Shown here: one piece after another, positions 1 to 8,798 of the stretch
Position numbering within the stretch: the stretch's first letter is position 1
Layout of the letters: every line of letters starts with the position of its first letter
Source of the DNA: Chitinophaga niabensis
GTDB taxonomy: Bacteria > Bacteroidota > Bacteroidia > Chitinophagales > Chitinophagaceae
Length of the DNA: 64,000 nucleotides
Direction: 5' to 3'
Assembly: GCF_039545795.1 (NCBI RefSeq)
Contig: NZ_CP154260.1
Coordinates: forward strand, 6,887,001-6,951,000
The notes under the pieces: generated by a model
Databases searched by the model: none
Seen by the model: only the letters and a program-made list of their open reading frames with translations
What the model was told of the DNA's origin: nothing
Made by a program: the position numbers and the translations under genes

Positions 1-1
1 A

Positions 2-364
2 TCTGAACTCAGTGCAAGGATCGCCGCAGTGATCCGCCGCCGCCGTTTTTCCGGAAGCAATACCCTGGAAGTGGGAGGGCTTGTGCTGGATACACAGGCA
101 CGAACCGTAAAGGTGAACGATCAAACAGTTGACCTTACCCGCAAGGAATACGATCTCCTTTTATATCTTGTTACCAATCGCAACCGCGTTATTTCCAAAC
201 ACGCCATTGCAGAACATTTATCAGGAGACGGAGAAGGGCTTTTTGATAATTACGATTTCATCTACGCCCACATGAAGAACCTGAAGAAGAAACTATTACA
301 GGCCGGCTGGCAGGATCAGATCAAAGCAGTATATGGTATGGGTTATAAAATGGATGTGCCATGA
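2..364 (+). CDS. OmpR/PhoB-family response regulator, C-terminal part (cut by window start)
   Basis: The frame is open from the first bases of the window, so only the end of the gene is present. What remains is the linker (ELSARIAAVIRRRR, typical of receiver domain ends) and the winged-helix DNA-binding domain of OmpR/PhoB regulators, with the conserved LTRKEYDLLLYL and IYAHMKNLKKKL elements and a terminal YGMGYKM beta-hairpin wing. The missing N-terminal receiver would carry the phosphorylated Asp. The stop codon overlaps the start of the following histidine kinase by 4 bp (ATGA), so the two are translationally coupled and form a two-component pair. A possible target site lies at 1612-1633, upstream of the HtrA protease gene. 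Confidence 0.93.
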   Translation, partial: SELSARIAAVIRRRRFSGSNTLEVGGLVLDTQARTVKVNDQTVDLTRKEYDLLLYLVTNRNRVISKHAIAEHLSGDGEGLFDNYDFIYAHMKNLKKKLLQAGWQDQIKAVYGMGYKMDVP

Positions 365-1590
365 AACTGCTGAATAAAACCGTGCAATATTATTTCCTGC
401 TTTCCGTAGTACTGCTGCTGGTAGCGGTGCCTGTTTTTTATTTTGTACTGCAGCGTATAGTGATCGCTAATGTGGATGCGAGGTTGATAGCCACCAAAAC
501 CCAGCTGATCCCACGTTTGCAGGTAATGGAAAATAAACAGCCTTTACTGGATAATGATATTACATTAGAAAAATCCGGCAGGCCCGGTGCAAAAGATTCC
601 CTCTATACATCAGATAAGGGCACTTACCGCCTGCTTACTTCTTACCTGGTGATCAACCAGGAAACCTATCGGCTGCAGATCAAATCTTCCCTGGCTAATC
701 ACCAGGCGCTGATCACCAGCATCATTATCCTGCAGGTACTGCTGCTTTCCCTGCTGTTGGCAGGTTTGCTGCTGATCAACAGAAGCCTGGCCAGGCAGGT
801 ATGGAAACCATTCTATAATACCCTCCGCAAACTGCGTGCGTATAAAGTAGACCAGGTGGAGCCTTTGCAATTGCCGCATTCCAAAGTGAATGAATTTGAA
901 GAACTGAATACGGCAGTGGAACAACTCGCGGAACGCAGCAGAAAATCCTATGTGGCGCAGAAAGAATTCGCGGAGAATGCTTCTCATGAAATGCGTACAC
1001 CGCTGGCTATCTTCCAGGGAAAACTGGAACTGCTCATGCAAACAACGCCGCTCACAGAAGAGCAGGCTACCCTCATAACGGATATGGCTTCAGCGAGCCA
1101 GCGGATGGCCAGGCTGAACAAAGGCCTTATTCTGCTCACCCGTATTCAGAACGGGCAGTTCCCCGAAACAGAAGAAGTGTCCATCAAAAAAATGACGCTT
1201 CACCTGCTGGAGCAATACCAGCAGCAGATGCAGCAAAAGGAATTAATATTGGAGCAGCATTGGGAAGAGGATCTGCATATTTCCGCTAATCCCACATTGA
1301 TAGAAGTGTTGCTCAGCAACCTGCTGGTGAATGCCATCCGGCATAACCTGAAGGGGGGGCAGATCATTGTGAAACTCTCCGCCGGTGTATTGACCGTTCA
1401 GAATACCGGCCAGTTATATGCCCTTAATGCCAACCGGCTTTTCCAGCGCTTCTCCAAAAACAGTGCGGATACGGAGAGTATGGGCCTGGGGCTGGAGATC
1501 GTGAAAAAGATCTGCGACCTGTACCAATTTGAGATCAGTTATGCCTACGAACATCCCCTTCATACTTTCCATGTTATAATGAAACGTTAA
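361..1590 (+). CDS. two-component sensor histidine kinase
   Basis: A 409-residue membrane kinase partnering the upstream response regulator. It has a transmembrane helix near residues 10-32, a short periplasmic sensor of about 85 residues, a second helix near 117-140, a HAMP-like linker, a HisKA dimerisation domain with phospho-acceptor His209 (ENASHEMRTPLA), then a HATPase_c domain with N box SNLLVNAIRHN and G box MGLGLEIVKKI. The small periplasmic part matches no named sensor domain I recognise. It probably controls envelope functions, because an HtrA-type protease gene follows in the same direction, but that is inference. Confidence 0.93.
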   Translation: MKLLNKTVQYYFLLSVVLLLVAVPVFYFVLQRIVIANVDARLIATKTQLIPRLQVMENKQPLLDNDITLEKSGRPGAKDSLYTSDKGTYRLLTSYLVINQETYRLQIKSSLANHQALITSIIILQVLLLSLLLAGLLLINRSLARQVWKPFYNTLRKLRAYKVDQVEPLQLPHSKVNEFEELNTAVEQLAERSRKSYVAQKEFAENASHEMRTPLAIFQGKLELLMQTTPLTEEQATLITDMASASQRMARLNKGLILLTRIQNGQFPETEEVSIKKMTLHLLEQYQQQMQQKELILEQHWEEDLHISANPTLIEVLLSNLLVNAIRHNLKGGQIIVKLSAGVLTVQNTGQLYALNANRLFQRFSKNSADTESMGLGLEIVKKICDLYQFEISYAYEHPLHTFHVIMKR

Positions 1591-1611
1591 AACCCGCCCG
1601 GTCTTCCCTTT

Positions 1612-1633
1612 TATTCAGAATGTATTCAGAATG
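1612..1633 (+). promoter_or_regulatory. tandem 11-bp direct repeat, candidate response-regulator box
   Basis: Two perfect head-to-tail copies of TATTCAGAATG occupy 1612-1622 and 1623-1633, between the kinase stop and the protease start at 1674. OmpR/PhoB-family regulators typically bind tandem direct repeats spaced by one helical turn, usually 11 bp, and the upstream operon encodes such a regulator. The repeat is seen directly; the regulatory role is inferred. Confidence 0.45.
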
Positions 1634-1673
1634 CCCCGTGAATTTTACGGTATCAATTAAAAAACTGGATACT

Positions 1674-3188
1674 ATGAATAAGAAATTCACATTTGCCGCC
1701 ATAGCATTAGTTGCGGCAGGGGTTGCAGGAGGGTACGCTATCAGCGCTACCACCAACAAGCCCTACAACAGTATCTTACAGGATGATCCCAAGCCCCTTG
1801 TTCAAACTTCTTATACCGGTTCTTCCGCAAATGCAGCACAACCGGTAGATTTTGAAAGAGCAGCAGGTACGGCGGTTCCTTCTGTGGTACATATCAGAAC
1901 CGTTGTTAAGTTCAAACAGGCCAGCATACAACAACGTGGCCAGCGGGGAGATAATCCCTTTGGTATGGATGATGATATTTTTCAACGGTTCTTTGGCGAT
2001 GAAGGCGGTTCCCGCCAATTCCGCCGTCCGGACCAGAAAGCTTCCGGTTCAGGTGTGATCATTAGTGAAGATGGATACATTGTTACCAATAACCACGTGG
2101 TGGATGGTGCAACAGAAGTGACCGTAACACTGAATGACCGTAAGAACTACTCCGCAAAAGTAATAGGTACAGACCCTAATACAGACCTGGCATTGGTGAA
2201 GATCGATGCAAAAGGTTTGCCTGTAATGCCTTTGGGTAATTCAGACGAAACTAAATTAGGGCAATGGGTACTGGCCATTGGTTATCCGCTGAACCTGGAT
2301 GTAACCGTTACACAAGGTATTATCAGTGCCAAATCCCGCAACATTGGTATTAACAGGCAAGGCTCTGCCCCGGTAGAAGCTTTCCTGCAAACAGATGCTG
2401 CAGTGAACCCTGGTAGCAGTGGTGGCGCATTGGTGAACACAAATGGTGAACTGGTAGGTATTAACGCAGCGATTGCTTCTCCTACAGGTTCCTATGCAGG
2501 GTATGCTTACTCCATTCCTTCTAACCTCATGAAAAAGGTGATAGGGGATATTATGAAGTATGGCTCCGTACAACGCGGATACCTTGGCATCAGCATGGCG
2601 CCTGAGAACCTGGAAAATGCACAGAAGAAAGAATTAGGTATCCCAGATAACCTGAATGGGGTGTTTGTAGTGGATACAGATCCGAGTGGTGCAGCAGCAG
2701 CTGCCGGTGTGAAAAAAGGAGATGCGATCACGAAAGTGAATGATGTGGCAGTTACTTCAGGCGCACAACTGTCTGAACAGATCGCCCGTCAGAAACCGGG
2801 AGATAAAGTGAGTCTTACCTTGTTAAGAGCTGGAAAGGAAAATGTGGTGAATGTTACACTGAAAGGAAAAATGGGCGCTATGGCCAGTCAGATGGCTGCT
2901 GCGGTTGAATCCCTTGGTGCTGAACTTAAACCCCTTTCCCCGGAACAGGCCAGGAAACTGGGTATCGCCGGCGGATTACAGGTAACGGATATCAGCGATG
3001 GCGTATTAGATGCCCAAACGAATATGAAGGAAGGATTTGTGATCACCAAAGTGGGTGGAATTCCGGTAAAGAACCTGGATGAGCTGAAAGCAGCGCTCGC
3101 AAAACAAAATGGAAATTTTCAGATCGAAGGTACTTACCCCGGCAGTGGAAATGTTTATTACTACGGGATCAACGATTTTAACAGATAA
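1674..3188 (+). CDS. Do/DegP (HtrA)-family periplasmic serine protease
   Basis: A 504-residue HtrA-family endopeptidase that degrades or refolds misfolded envelope proteins. The ATG at 1674 is preferred over the in-frame ATG at 1620 because it is followed directly by an uncleaved-anchor or signal-type segment (KKFTFAAIALVAAGVAGGYA). The trypsin-like domain shows the triad His141 (TNNHVVDG), Asp171 (NTDLALVK) and Ser249 (NPGSSGGALV). Two PDZ domains follow, at about residues 270-380 and 395-490. Length and order match DegP/DegQ. It follows a two-component pair and a tandem-repeat candidate operator, and ends at a strong bidirectional terminator. Confidence 0.95.
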   Translation: MNKKFTFAAIALVAAGVAGGYAISATTNKPYNSILQDDPKPLVQTSYTGSSANAAQPVDFERAAGTAVPSVVHIRTVVKFKQASIQQRGQRGDNPFGMDDDIFQRFFGDEGGSRQFRRPDQKASGSGVIISEDGYIVTNNHVVDGATEVTVTLNDRKNYSAKVIGTDPNTDLALVKIDAKGLPVMPLGNSDETKLGQWVLAIGYPLNLDVTVTQGIISAKSRNIGINRQGSAPVEAFLQTDAAVNPGSSGGALVNTNGELVGINAAIASPTGSYAGYAYSIPSNLMKKVIGDIMKYGSVQRGYLGISMAPENLENAQKKELGIPDNLNGVFVVDTDPSGAAAAAGVKKGDAITKVNDVAVTSGAQLSEQIARQKPGDKVSLTLLRAGKENVVNVTLKGKMGAMASQMAAAVESLGAELKPLSPEQARKLGIAGGLQVTDISDGVLDAQTNMKEGFVITKVGGIPVKNLDELKAALAKQNGNFQIEGTYPGSGNVYYYGINDFNR

Positions 3189-3209
3189 GGGTTTAAGGAT
3201 TAAAACTGA

Positions 3210-3245
3210 AAAGGCTTCTTCATTTTTATGAGGAGGCCTTTTTTT
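3210..3245. terminator. bidirectional rho-independent terminator
   Basis: Arms 3210-3223 and 3228-3241 form a 14-bp stem with two G-T pairs and a TTTT loop. It is preceded by an A-tract and followed by a T-tract, so it serves both the protease gene (plus strand) and the receiver gene that ends at 3244 (minus strand). Confidence 0.88.
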
Positions 3246-3660
3246 ATTGTTCTTTAAAGATGTTCTCTATCACTTCTTTCAATTCCTTTGGCTGCAGGGG
3301 TTTCTTTAATAATCTTACCACCAGCGGATTGGCATTGGTACGGGAAATGTCGCCAAAATCAAGTGAAGAGGAAACCATGATGATGTACACCTGGTTCTTG
3401 ATCTTCTGAGGATAGGAGTCAAAAGACCGCAGGAATTCAAACCCGTCCATTTCCGGCATCTGAATATCCAGCAGAATAACAGTAGGGGGGATGTGCGGTA
3501 AAGTGATATTGCTGGAAAGGAACTCCAGTGCTTTATTGGCATTACTGAATGCGAGGATTGTTCTGCTGATCTGCTGTATGGATATCAGCCGTTCATGCAG
3601 TAGCAGATCGATGTCGTTATCATCTATCAGTATGACGCGAAGATCAGGAATCGAATTCAT
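3244..3660 (-). CDS. single-domain response regulator (CheY-like receiver)
   Basis: A 138-residue stand-alone receiver with acidic pocket DD at residues 13-14, phospho-acceptor Asp65 (VILLDIQMP) and the conserved Lys near the end (LLKKPLQP). No output domain follows, so it acts through protein contacts or passes phosphate on. The ATG at 3660 is chosen; it overlaps the 3' end of the upstream hybrid kinase gene by 17 bp. An in-frame ATG at 3684 would lengthen the overlap to 41 bp. It is the last gene of a minus-strand signalling run and ends at the bidirectional terminator. Confidence 0.9.
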   Translation of the reverse strand: MNSIPDLRVILIDDNDIDLLLHERLISIQQISRTILAFSNANKALEFLSSNITLPHIPPTVILLDIQMPEMDGFEFLRSFDSYPQKIKNQVYIIMVSSSLDFGDISRTNANPLVVRLLKKPLQPKELKEVIENIFKEQ

Positions 3661-4741
3661 TTCTGTTTGGAATAGAAATTTCAAATTGTGTGCCTTCTCC
3701 GTAACGGGAATCTACACTGATAGTTCCACCGATCTTGCTTAAAGCTTCCTTTACAATGTATAAACCAATGCCACTTCCGGGTTTATTGTTATTCTTTGAA
3801 CGGAAGAACATTTTAAAGATATTGCTCAGATGCTCACTCAGGATGCCTATCCCGTTATCTTCTATCCGGATGGTAGCCTTATGGGGTTCTACTACTACAT
3901 TCAGGTTCACCTGAGGATATGCTTCTTCCGGTTTCTGATATTTAACGGCATTTGAGATAAGATTGTTCAGTATGACACTTATTCTGAAGAAATCCCCCTT
4001 GAACGGCACATGCTGATCGATCTTTACCTTGAAACTGATGGTAGTGTTCTGGTGTTTGAAAGTATCTATACAGTCGTTAATGAGGGCTTCAAAATCTATT
4101 TTCTCGTATTCCAGGTCCAGCCGGGAATTACGGTAGTATTCAATGATCTTTTGTATGAAACTGTCCAGCCGGGTAATGCAGACCTCTATCATGTTCATAT
4201 AGCCCTGCGGATCTGTAAGGCTTTGGTCCAGCCGGCTGAGGTTAATGATACCCTGAACACTCATCAGTGGTGCCCTGAGATCATGTGAGGTGGAGTAAAT
4301 GAAACGGTTCAGTTCATCATTTGTTTTCTCCAGCTCTGCCACTTTTTCCTTGAGCTGTTTCCTGGCGGAGTATATCTCGTAAGCGTTATTAATGGTTTTG
4401 AACAGTTCATGTTCATCCCAGGGTTTCTTGATGTAGGAGAAGATATGCCCTTTGTTAATGGCATCAATAATGTCTTCCACATCGGTGTAACCGGTGAGCA
4501 GAATGCGGATGGGGTCTGGTAAGATGTCTTTGATCTCGTTGAAGAATTCTACTCCCGTAGTGGTAGGCATCTTCTGGTCCGCTATGATGATGTGTACTTC
4601 TATGCCTTTCAGTACCTGCATACCTTCTGCAGCAGAGTTGGCAGTATAGATCTCATAACTCCTCCGGAAGTTGGCGCGGAAGGCATTTAAGTTGTGTACC
4701 TCATCATCGATGTACAGTATCCTGATTCGGTTATTTTTCAT
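3644..4741 (-). CDS. receiver-histidine kinase hybrid (REC-HisKA-HATPase)
   Basis: A 365-residue soluble protein. The N-terminal receiver domain (about 6-120) has Asp55 in the IIIADQKMP motif. A coiled-coil linker leads to a HisKA domain with His153 (YSTSHDLRAPL) and a HATPase_c domain with N box NNLISNAVKYQ and G box GSGIGLYIVKEAL. No membrane segment is seen. A receiver placed before the kinase suggests that phosphorylation by another kinase gates its activity. The gene begins 14 bp after the 7TMR-DISM kinase gene ends and overlaps the lone receiver gene, so the three probably form one phosphorelay. Confidence 0.92.
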   Translation of the reverse strand: MKNNRIRILYIDDEVHNLNAFRANFRRSYEIYTANSAAEGMQVLKGIEVHIIIADQKMPTTTGVEFFNEIKDILPDPIRILLTGYTDVEDIIDAINKGHIFSYIKKPWDEHELFKTINNAYEIYSARKQLKEKVAELEKTNDELNRFIYSTSHDLRAPLMSVQGIINLSRLDQSLTDPQGYMNMIEVCITRLDSFIQKIIEYYRNSRLDLEYEKIDFEALINDCIDTFKHQNTTISFKVKIDQHVPFKGDFFRISVILNNLISNAVKYQKPEEAYPQVNLNVVVEPHKATIRIEDNGIGILSEHLSNIFKMFFRSKNNNKPGSGIGLYIVKEALSKIGGTISVDSRYGEGTQFEISIPNRNEFDS

Positions 4742-4755
4742 TGAGGGTTTATTAG

Positions 4756-6918
4756 TTAGGACATATAACTCTGAGTACTTGGCACATTCTGAGGTAAATA
4801 TATAATAAATTCCGTTCCTATACCCGGTGTGGATTCTACCAGTATCTTACCCTGATGTTTCTCGATTATGCTAAATACGATGGACAGGCCTAAACCGGTT
4901 CCTTCGCCTACGTCTTTCGTTGTAAAGAAAGGCTCAAAGATCCGCTCTTTCACCTTGTCCGTCATGCCGATGCCGGTATCCCTGATCCCTATGCTCACCT
5001 GTTTGTTTTCCATCAGGCGGGTGGTAATGGTCAGTTTTTCATCTCCCTGAACCGGCTTCATCTTAATGGCATTCAATGCGTTGTTGATGATATTGAGGAA
5101 AACCTGGTTCAGTTTACCGGCATAACATTCAATCTTGGGTAATTCCCCAAAGTCCTGTATGACGGTCACATTCTTGGGCATGGTATTGCGGAGCAGCACC
5201 AGCGTGGAATTAATACCTTCATGAATATCAACGGATTTAAGATCGCTTTCATCCAGGCGGCTGAATGTTCTGAGGCCTTTTACGATCTCTGCCGTACGGT
5301 TGGCACCATCTTCAATTCCTTTGATCAGGGAATCTATCTCCGTGTGTACGTATTCGATATCTATCTGCTGTTTATAGCGGTCTATTTCCTTTAACTGCTC
5401 TTCTATATTCCCATTGGGCCCCAGCTCTTCGTACTTTTTCAGCAGGCCTTTGAGGTCTTCGAAGTCCAGTTTCAGGGGTTTGATATTGGAGGTAACGAAG
5501 TTAATAGGGTTATTGATCTCATGCGCAATACCGGCGGTAAGCTGACCGAGCGAAGCCATTTTCTCAGATTCCACCAGTTGCGTTTGCGCTTCTTTGAGGT
5601 TGGTAAGCACTTTGTTCAGCTCTTTATTACTGGTTTGCAGCTCTTCTGTTCTTTCCTGCACTTTGGCTTCCAGTATAATGTTCTGCTCGCGCACGAGTTG
5701 CTCATTTTCCTGGGATACCAGCAGGGCCATGGCCTGCGATTCTTCTTTCTCTTTCCGGTAGATATTGATCTTATTGGCCAGTGCGAAAGACAGCAGGGTT
5801 ACTTCTGCTGCAGAACCTACCTGCAGGGCATAGTAAGTAAAGTCGTTATAAGGCAGCACATTAAAGTTCCGCATTACAAACACTACCACACTGGTGAGGA
5901 AAATGCCCCATGCCACCAGGAAGTAACGGGCAGGGATAAATCCTTTCAGGCTTACTTTGATGCCTACAAAAATGGCCAGCAAGGAAGCGGACATGGCCGT
6001 CATCTGGGTCATCATGTTGGCAATCAGATGTTGATCCAGGAAAGTGGGGATCAGGCAAAGCAGGTAAGCCACCACCACGGCGGTAAGGATGGTATGCCCT
6101 ACTTTGTATTTCTCGCGTGTATGTAAGAAAGACTGAATGAATATGGCGGCCGTGATACCATTGAAAATGGGTATCAGCAAGGTATCGTGTGTGGCAAACC
6201 AGGTGTTGTTGGGCCAGAGGAAACGGAAAGTATAGCCCTGCTGCGATGCCTGTGTTAGTCCTACGCAGATGATGTAACCCACGTAATACAGGTAACTGGT
6301 GTCCCTGATGGAGATATAGATAAAAAGGTTGTACAGCGCCATTACGAGAATGATGCCGATGTAAAGGCCGAATATGAAGTTTCGTTCCGTGTTCTTGAAG
6401 TTCATGGTGGTTTCCACACCCAGGTAAACCGGCAGCTGTGCCTGTTCGCCGGCCCTCACTTCAAAATAGAATTCGCGGGTTTCACCCTTTGGGATCTCCA
6501 GCGGGAATATGTAGTTCTGATGATTGTAAGGCCGTTCTTTAAATGGTTTGAGCTGCCCCAGCGCTACTGTTTTATATCCGCCGCCCGGCAGCGCTTCGTA
6601 TAAAGTGATCTCGTCAATGGTAGGGTATTCCACTTCCAGCAAAAGCCGGTTCACATCCGTTTCGTTTTTGATGGAAAACTTTGCCCAGTTGGTGAAAGCG
6701 GAGATCTGGAGGTTGGGAACTTCCTGGCCGGATGGCAGGAAGCGCTGTTTAATGATATCGTTGATGGTAAGCTTGTTGCTACTGTCACTATAGAGTTCCA
6801 ATGATGCTCCTATTTGCATGAGTTTGGAGCTATCTCTGAATACGACGGGTTCACCTGCTTTGGAATATTGGCTCCAGAGCAGGCCAAGGAATACTAAAAC
6901 GAAAAAGCGTATAGGCAT
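4756..6918 (-). CDS. 7TMR-DISM sensor histidine kinase
   Basis: A 720-residue membrane sensor. A signal peptide (1-21) is followed by a periplasmic 7TMR-DISMED2 beta-sandwich (about 30-170), the seven-helix 7TMR-DISM membrane module (about 180-385), a long coiled coil (about 388-455), HisKA with His466 (GIAHEINNPINF) and HATPase_c with NIINNALNAI and GEGTGLGLSIV. DISMED2 domains are predicted to bind carbohydrates or related extracellular ligands; the actual ligand is unknown. It sits 55 bp downstream of an acyltransferase-like gene and directly upstream of two further relay proteins, all on the minus strand. Confidence 0.93.
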   Translation of the reverse strand: MPIRFFVLVFLGLLWSQYSKAGEPVVFRDSSKLMQIGASLELYSDSSNKLTINDIIKQRFLPSGQEVPNLQISAFTNWAKFSIKNETDVNRLLLEVEYPTIDEITLYEALPGGGYKTVALGQLKPFKERPYNHQNYIFPLEIPKGETREFYFEVRAGEQAQLPVYLGVETTMNFKNTERNFIFGLYIGIILVMALYNLFIYISIRDTSYLYYVGYIICVGLTQASQQGYTFRFLWPNNTWFATHDTLLIPIFNGITAAIFIQSFLHTREKYKVGHTILTAVVVAYLLCLIPTFLDQHLIANMMTQMTAMSASLLAIFVGIKVSLKGFIPARYFLVAWGIFLTSVVVFVMRNFNVLPYNDFTYYALQVGSAAEVTLLSFALANKINIYRKEKEESQAMALLVSQENEQLVREQNIILEAKVQERTEELQTSNKELNKVLTNLKEAQTQLVESEKMASLGQLTAGIAHEINNPINFVTSNIKPLKLDFEDLKGLLKKYEELGPNGNIEEQLKEIDRYKQQIDIEYVHTEIDSLIKGIEDGANRTAEIVKGLRTFSRLDESDLKSVDIHEGINSTLVLLRNTMPKNVTVIQDFGELPKIECYAGKLNQVFLNIINNALNAIKMKPVQGDEKLTITTRLMENKQVSIGIRDTGIGMTDKVKERIFEPFFTTKDVGEGTGLGLSIVFSIIEKHQGKILVESTPGIGTEFIIYLPQNVPSTQSYMS

Positions 6919-6945
6919 TGGAATACGAAATTGAACATTAAGTTA

Positions 6946-6960
6946 CTGCGCTTTGCGCAG
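6946..6960. other. small perfect hairpin between acyltransferase-like gene and kinase
   Basis: CTGCGC and GCGCAG pair across a TTT loop. It lies in the 55-bp gap before the 7TMR-DISM kinase. There is no T-tract on the minus strand, so it may attenuate or stabilise RNA rather than end transcription. Confidence 0.35.
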
Positions 6961-6973
6961 CAAACATAATAGT

Positions 6974-7669
6974 TTATACCCATTGCGGGAGCCCTAGCTG
7001 ATAATTTACTTCAAACGATCCTTTGGGGCCGGTTTCTACCCGTATCTGGTTAGGGTTTTTTCTCAGGTTAAAAATAAGGTCTCTTTCGCTCTGGTCCGCG
7101 CTGGACACTTCATGCACATCTCTGATAATCATGGCAGTAGCTACCAGGTCGTCTTTAGGGTAATAGAACACACCTTCATTTCCCAGGGAGGTATCGATCA
7201 CGGCACCAACTCGTTTGGCCCCCCGGGTTGTAATGGGGGCACAGAGTACGTGTACATTATCTACGGGTAGCTGGGTCATGAGTGCCACGCATACCCTGCT
7301 CAGGATGAGACTTCCAATACCCATGCCTGCTACTTCCTTTGAATTCCACAGGCCGCAGATCTCTGCGCTGCCGATCTTTACATCCGAATAGATCTTTGGA
7401 TCGTATTTACCGATAGCCAGTTCAATAGGCAAGGGTAATACCCCATCTGCCATCTGTACCCTTGCACCACCATAGGTTTTTGTACCGGTATCATCTTCCA
7501 CGATCACCACAACGGTGTTCTTATGAGAGATCCAGTCTACATTTCCGGAAGTGATCTTATTGATCCCGAAGTAGATCTGTAATAGCTTGCTGTGGCCCTC
7601 ATAGAACCGCATGCACGCTTCCGGATCATCCGGCGCCATAAAAGCCCTTACATTTATCGATGCACTCAT
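6974..7669 (-). CDS. GNAT-fold protein resembling acyl-homoserine-lactone or N-acyl-amino-acid synthases
   Basis: A 231-residue soluble protein. The stretch YGGARVQMADG, followed by AEICGLW and an acyl-CoA-loop-like KEVAGMGIGSLIL, recalls the GNAT-like fold of LuxI/FeeM-type synthases, in which a G-x-x-R strand precedes a conserved Glu strand. This is a similarity judged by eye, and general GNAT membership is safer than substrate assignment. The ATG at 7669 is chosen; the longer frame would start at a TTG at 7717 and overlap the preceding gene. It lies 28 bp after the ThiF-like gene and is surely co-transcribed with it. Product and donor are unknown. Confidence 0.6.
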   Translation of the reverse strand: MSASINVRAFMAPDDPEACMRFYEGHSKLLQIYFGINKITSGNVDWISHKNTVVVIVEDDTGTKTYGGARVQMADGVLPLPIELAIGKYDPKIYSDVKIGSAEICGLWNSKEVAGMGIGSLILSRVCVALMTQLPVDNVHVLCAPITTRGAKRVGAVIDTSLGNEGVFYYPKDDLVATAMIIRDVHEVSSADQSERDLIFNLRKNPNQIRVETGPKGSFEVNYQLGLPQWV

Positions 7670-7697
7670 TGATTGCTCTTTTTGTTTACTGTGGGCA

Positions 7698-8798
7698 TTA
7701 TTGAATGAGTTGATCAAAGTCTACATAATACCTGCCTGATGACTGCAGCTCACCCAACAGGATCCTTCTGCAGGTATCTGCCACAAGTGCCCCGCCGAGC
7801 ATCACGGAGGAAGCCAGTTGCGGCCAGGTTGTGATCGTTTTACCGATCTCTCCAAGCGATTGTTTCATCCGGGGGCTCATATCTTTCATACCAGCCATAG
7901 GCCCCAGAATGGGTATCTTTTCTTCATTGGTAAGGTTGCGTAATACGCTCAGGTCTGCGATGTCTGGTATCAGGCCATGTAAGAGAGGGTAATCCTCTTC
8001 CAGGTCATAACGTTCAATATCCAGCATGCCCCTGTCGTTAGTGTCCATCACTACGGGAACTTTCAGTGCTTTGGCCCTGATCCTGCTGAGGATCTTCACA
8101 TCCACGCCATCACATTCTTCTACCAATACATCCAGTTTGCCCCCTTCTGTGAAGAAACCATGCAGGTTTTCTTCTGTGGCACCATCCGTATAGCACTTCA
8201 CTTTCATGAAAGGATCCAGCTCCAGGATTTCCCGGGCAGCTATGATCACTTTGGGAAGGCCAAGGTTAAAAACTCCGGTACGGAGCCGGTTCAGATTGGA
8301 AAGCTCAACAGTATCGAAATCTGCCAGCCTGAGCTCTCCGCAGATCCGTTCCATCGTCAAAGTTAAGGCAATCGTCTGCCCCACAGACAAACCGATCACC
8401 CCAATTCGTTTGCTTCCCAGAATGTCTCGCTCCTCAATAGTTATTTTATGCAGGTTGCGCGAGGTGCGCATGGTAATAAACTCTTGTTCGTCCAGCAGGT
8501 GTACAACTTTTCCTGCCCATGGATAATATACCCATACACCGTAATCTTCCGGGGCAATACCTCCCAGGTGTGTTTTAATGGCGGCGGCTGACTCTTCTGC
8601 CGTTAATGGCCGTGATGGATGTTTACTCTTGATCAATTCCTTTAACTGACCTTCTAACTCATCATAGACGCTTATCTGCGGGTTATCCTGCAACAATTTC
8701 AGCAGGGCCTCCTTCTCCTTCCCAATGGTGGGCCGGTAAAAAAATGGCAAATAGGTCAACGGCTCATGCCTTGTCTTCTGTACGCGATCCTGAATCAT
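7698..8798 (-). CDS. ThiF/E1-like adenylyltransferase (Rv1355c-type)
   Basis: A 366-residue protein. Residues 1-125 hold an N-terminal extension of the type found in the Rv1355c family (VYYPWAGKVVHLL). The E1-like Rossmann domain follows, with GVIGLSVGQ for ATP, then ADFDTVELSNLNR and GLPKVI supplying the Asp, Asn, Arg and Lys residues used for adenylation in MoeB/ThiF/E1 enzymes. It lacks the zinc-binding CxxC pairs of MoeB/ThiF and the nitroreductase domain fused in Rv1355c. It would activate a carboxylate as an acyl-adenylate; no ubiquitin-like or ThiS-like partner is nearby. The GNAT-like gene 28 bp downstream is the likely partner. Confidence 0.8.
   Translation of the reverse strand: MIQDRVQKTRHEPLTYLPFFYRPTIGKEKEALLKLLQDNPQISVYDELEGQLKELIKSKHPSRPLTAEESAAAIKTHLGGIAPEDYGVWVYYPWAGKVVHLLDEQEFITMRTSRNLHKITIEERDILGSKRIGVIGLSVGQTIALTLTMERICGELRLADFDTVELSNLNRLRTGVFNLGLPKVIIAAREILELDPFMKVKCYTDGATEENLHGFFTEGGKLDVLVEECDGVDVKILSRIRAKALKVPVVMDTNDRGMLDIERYDLEEDYPLLHGLIPDIADLSVLRNLTNEEKIPILGPMAGMKDMSPRMKQSLGEIGKTITTWPQLASSVMLGGALVADTCRRILLGELQSSGRYYVDFDQLIQ

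Noticed and set aside
7670..7717. Extended N-terminus for the acyltransferase-like protein
   Set aside because: It would start at a TTG and overlap the ThiF-like gene by 20 bp, while a good ATG at 7669 is preceded by a purine-rich stretch.
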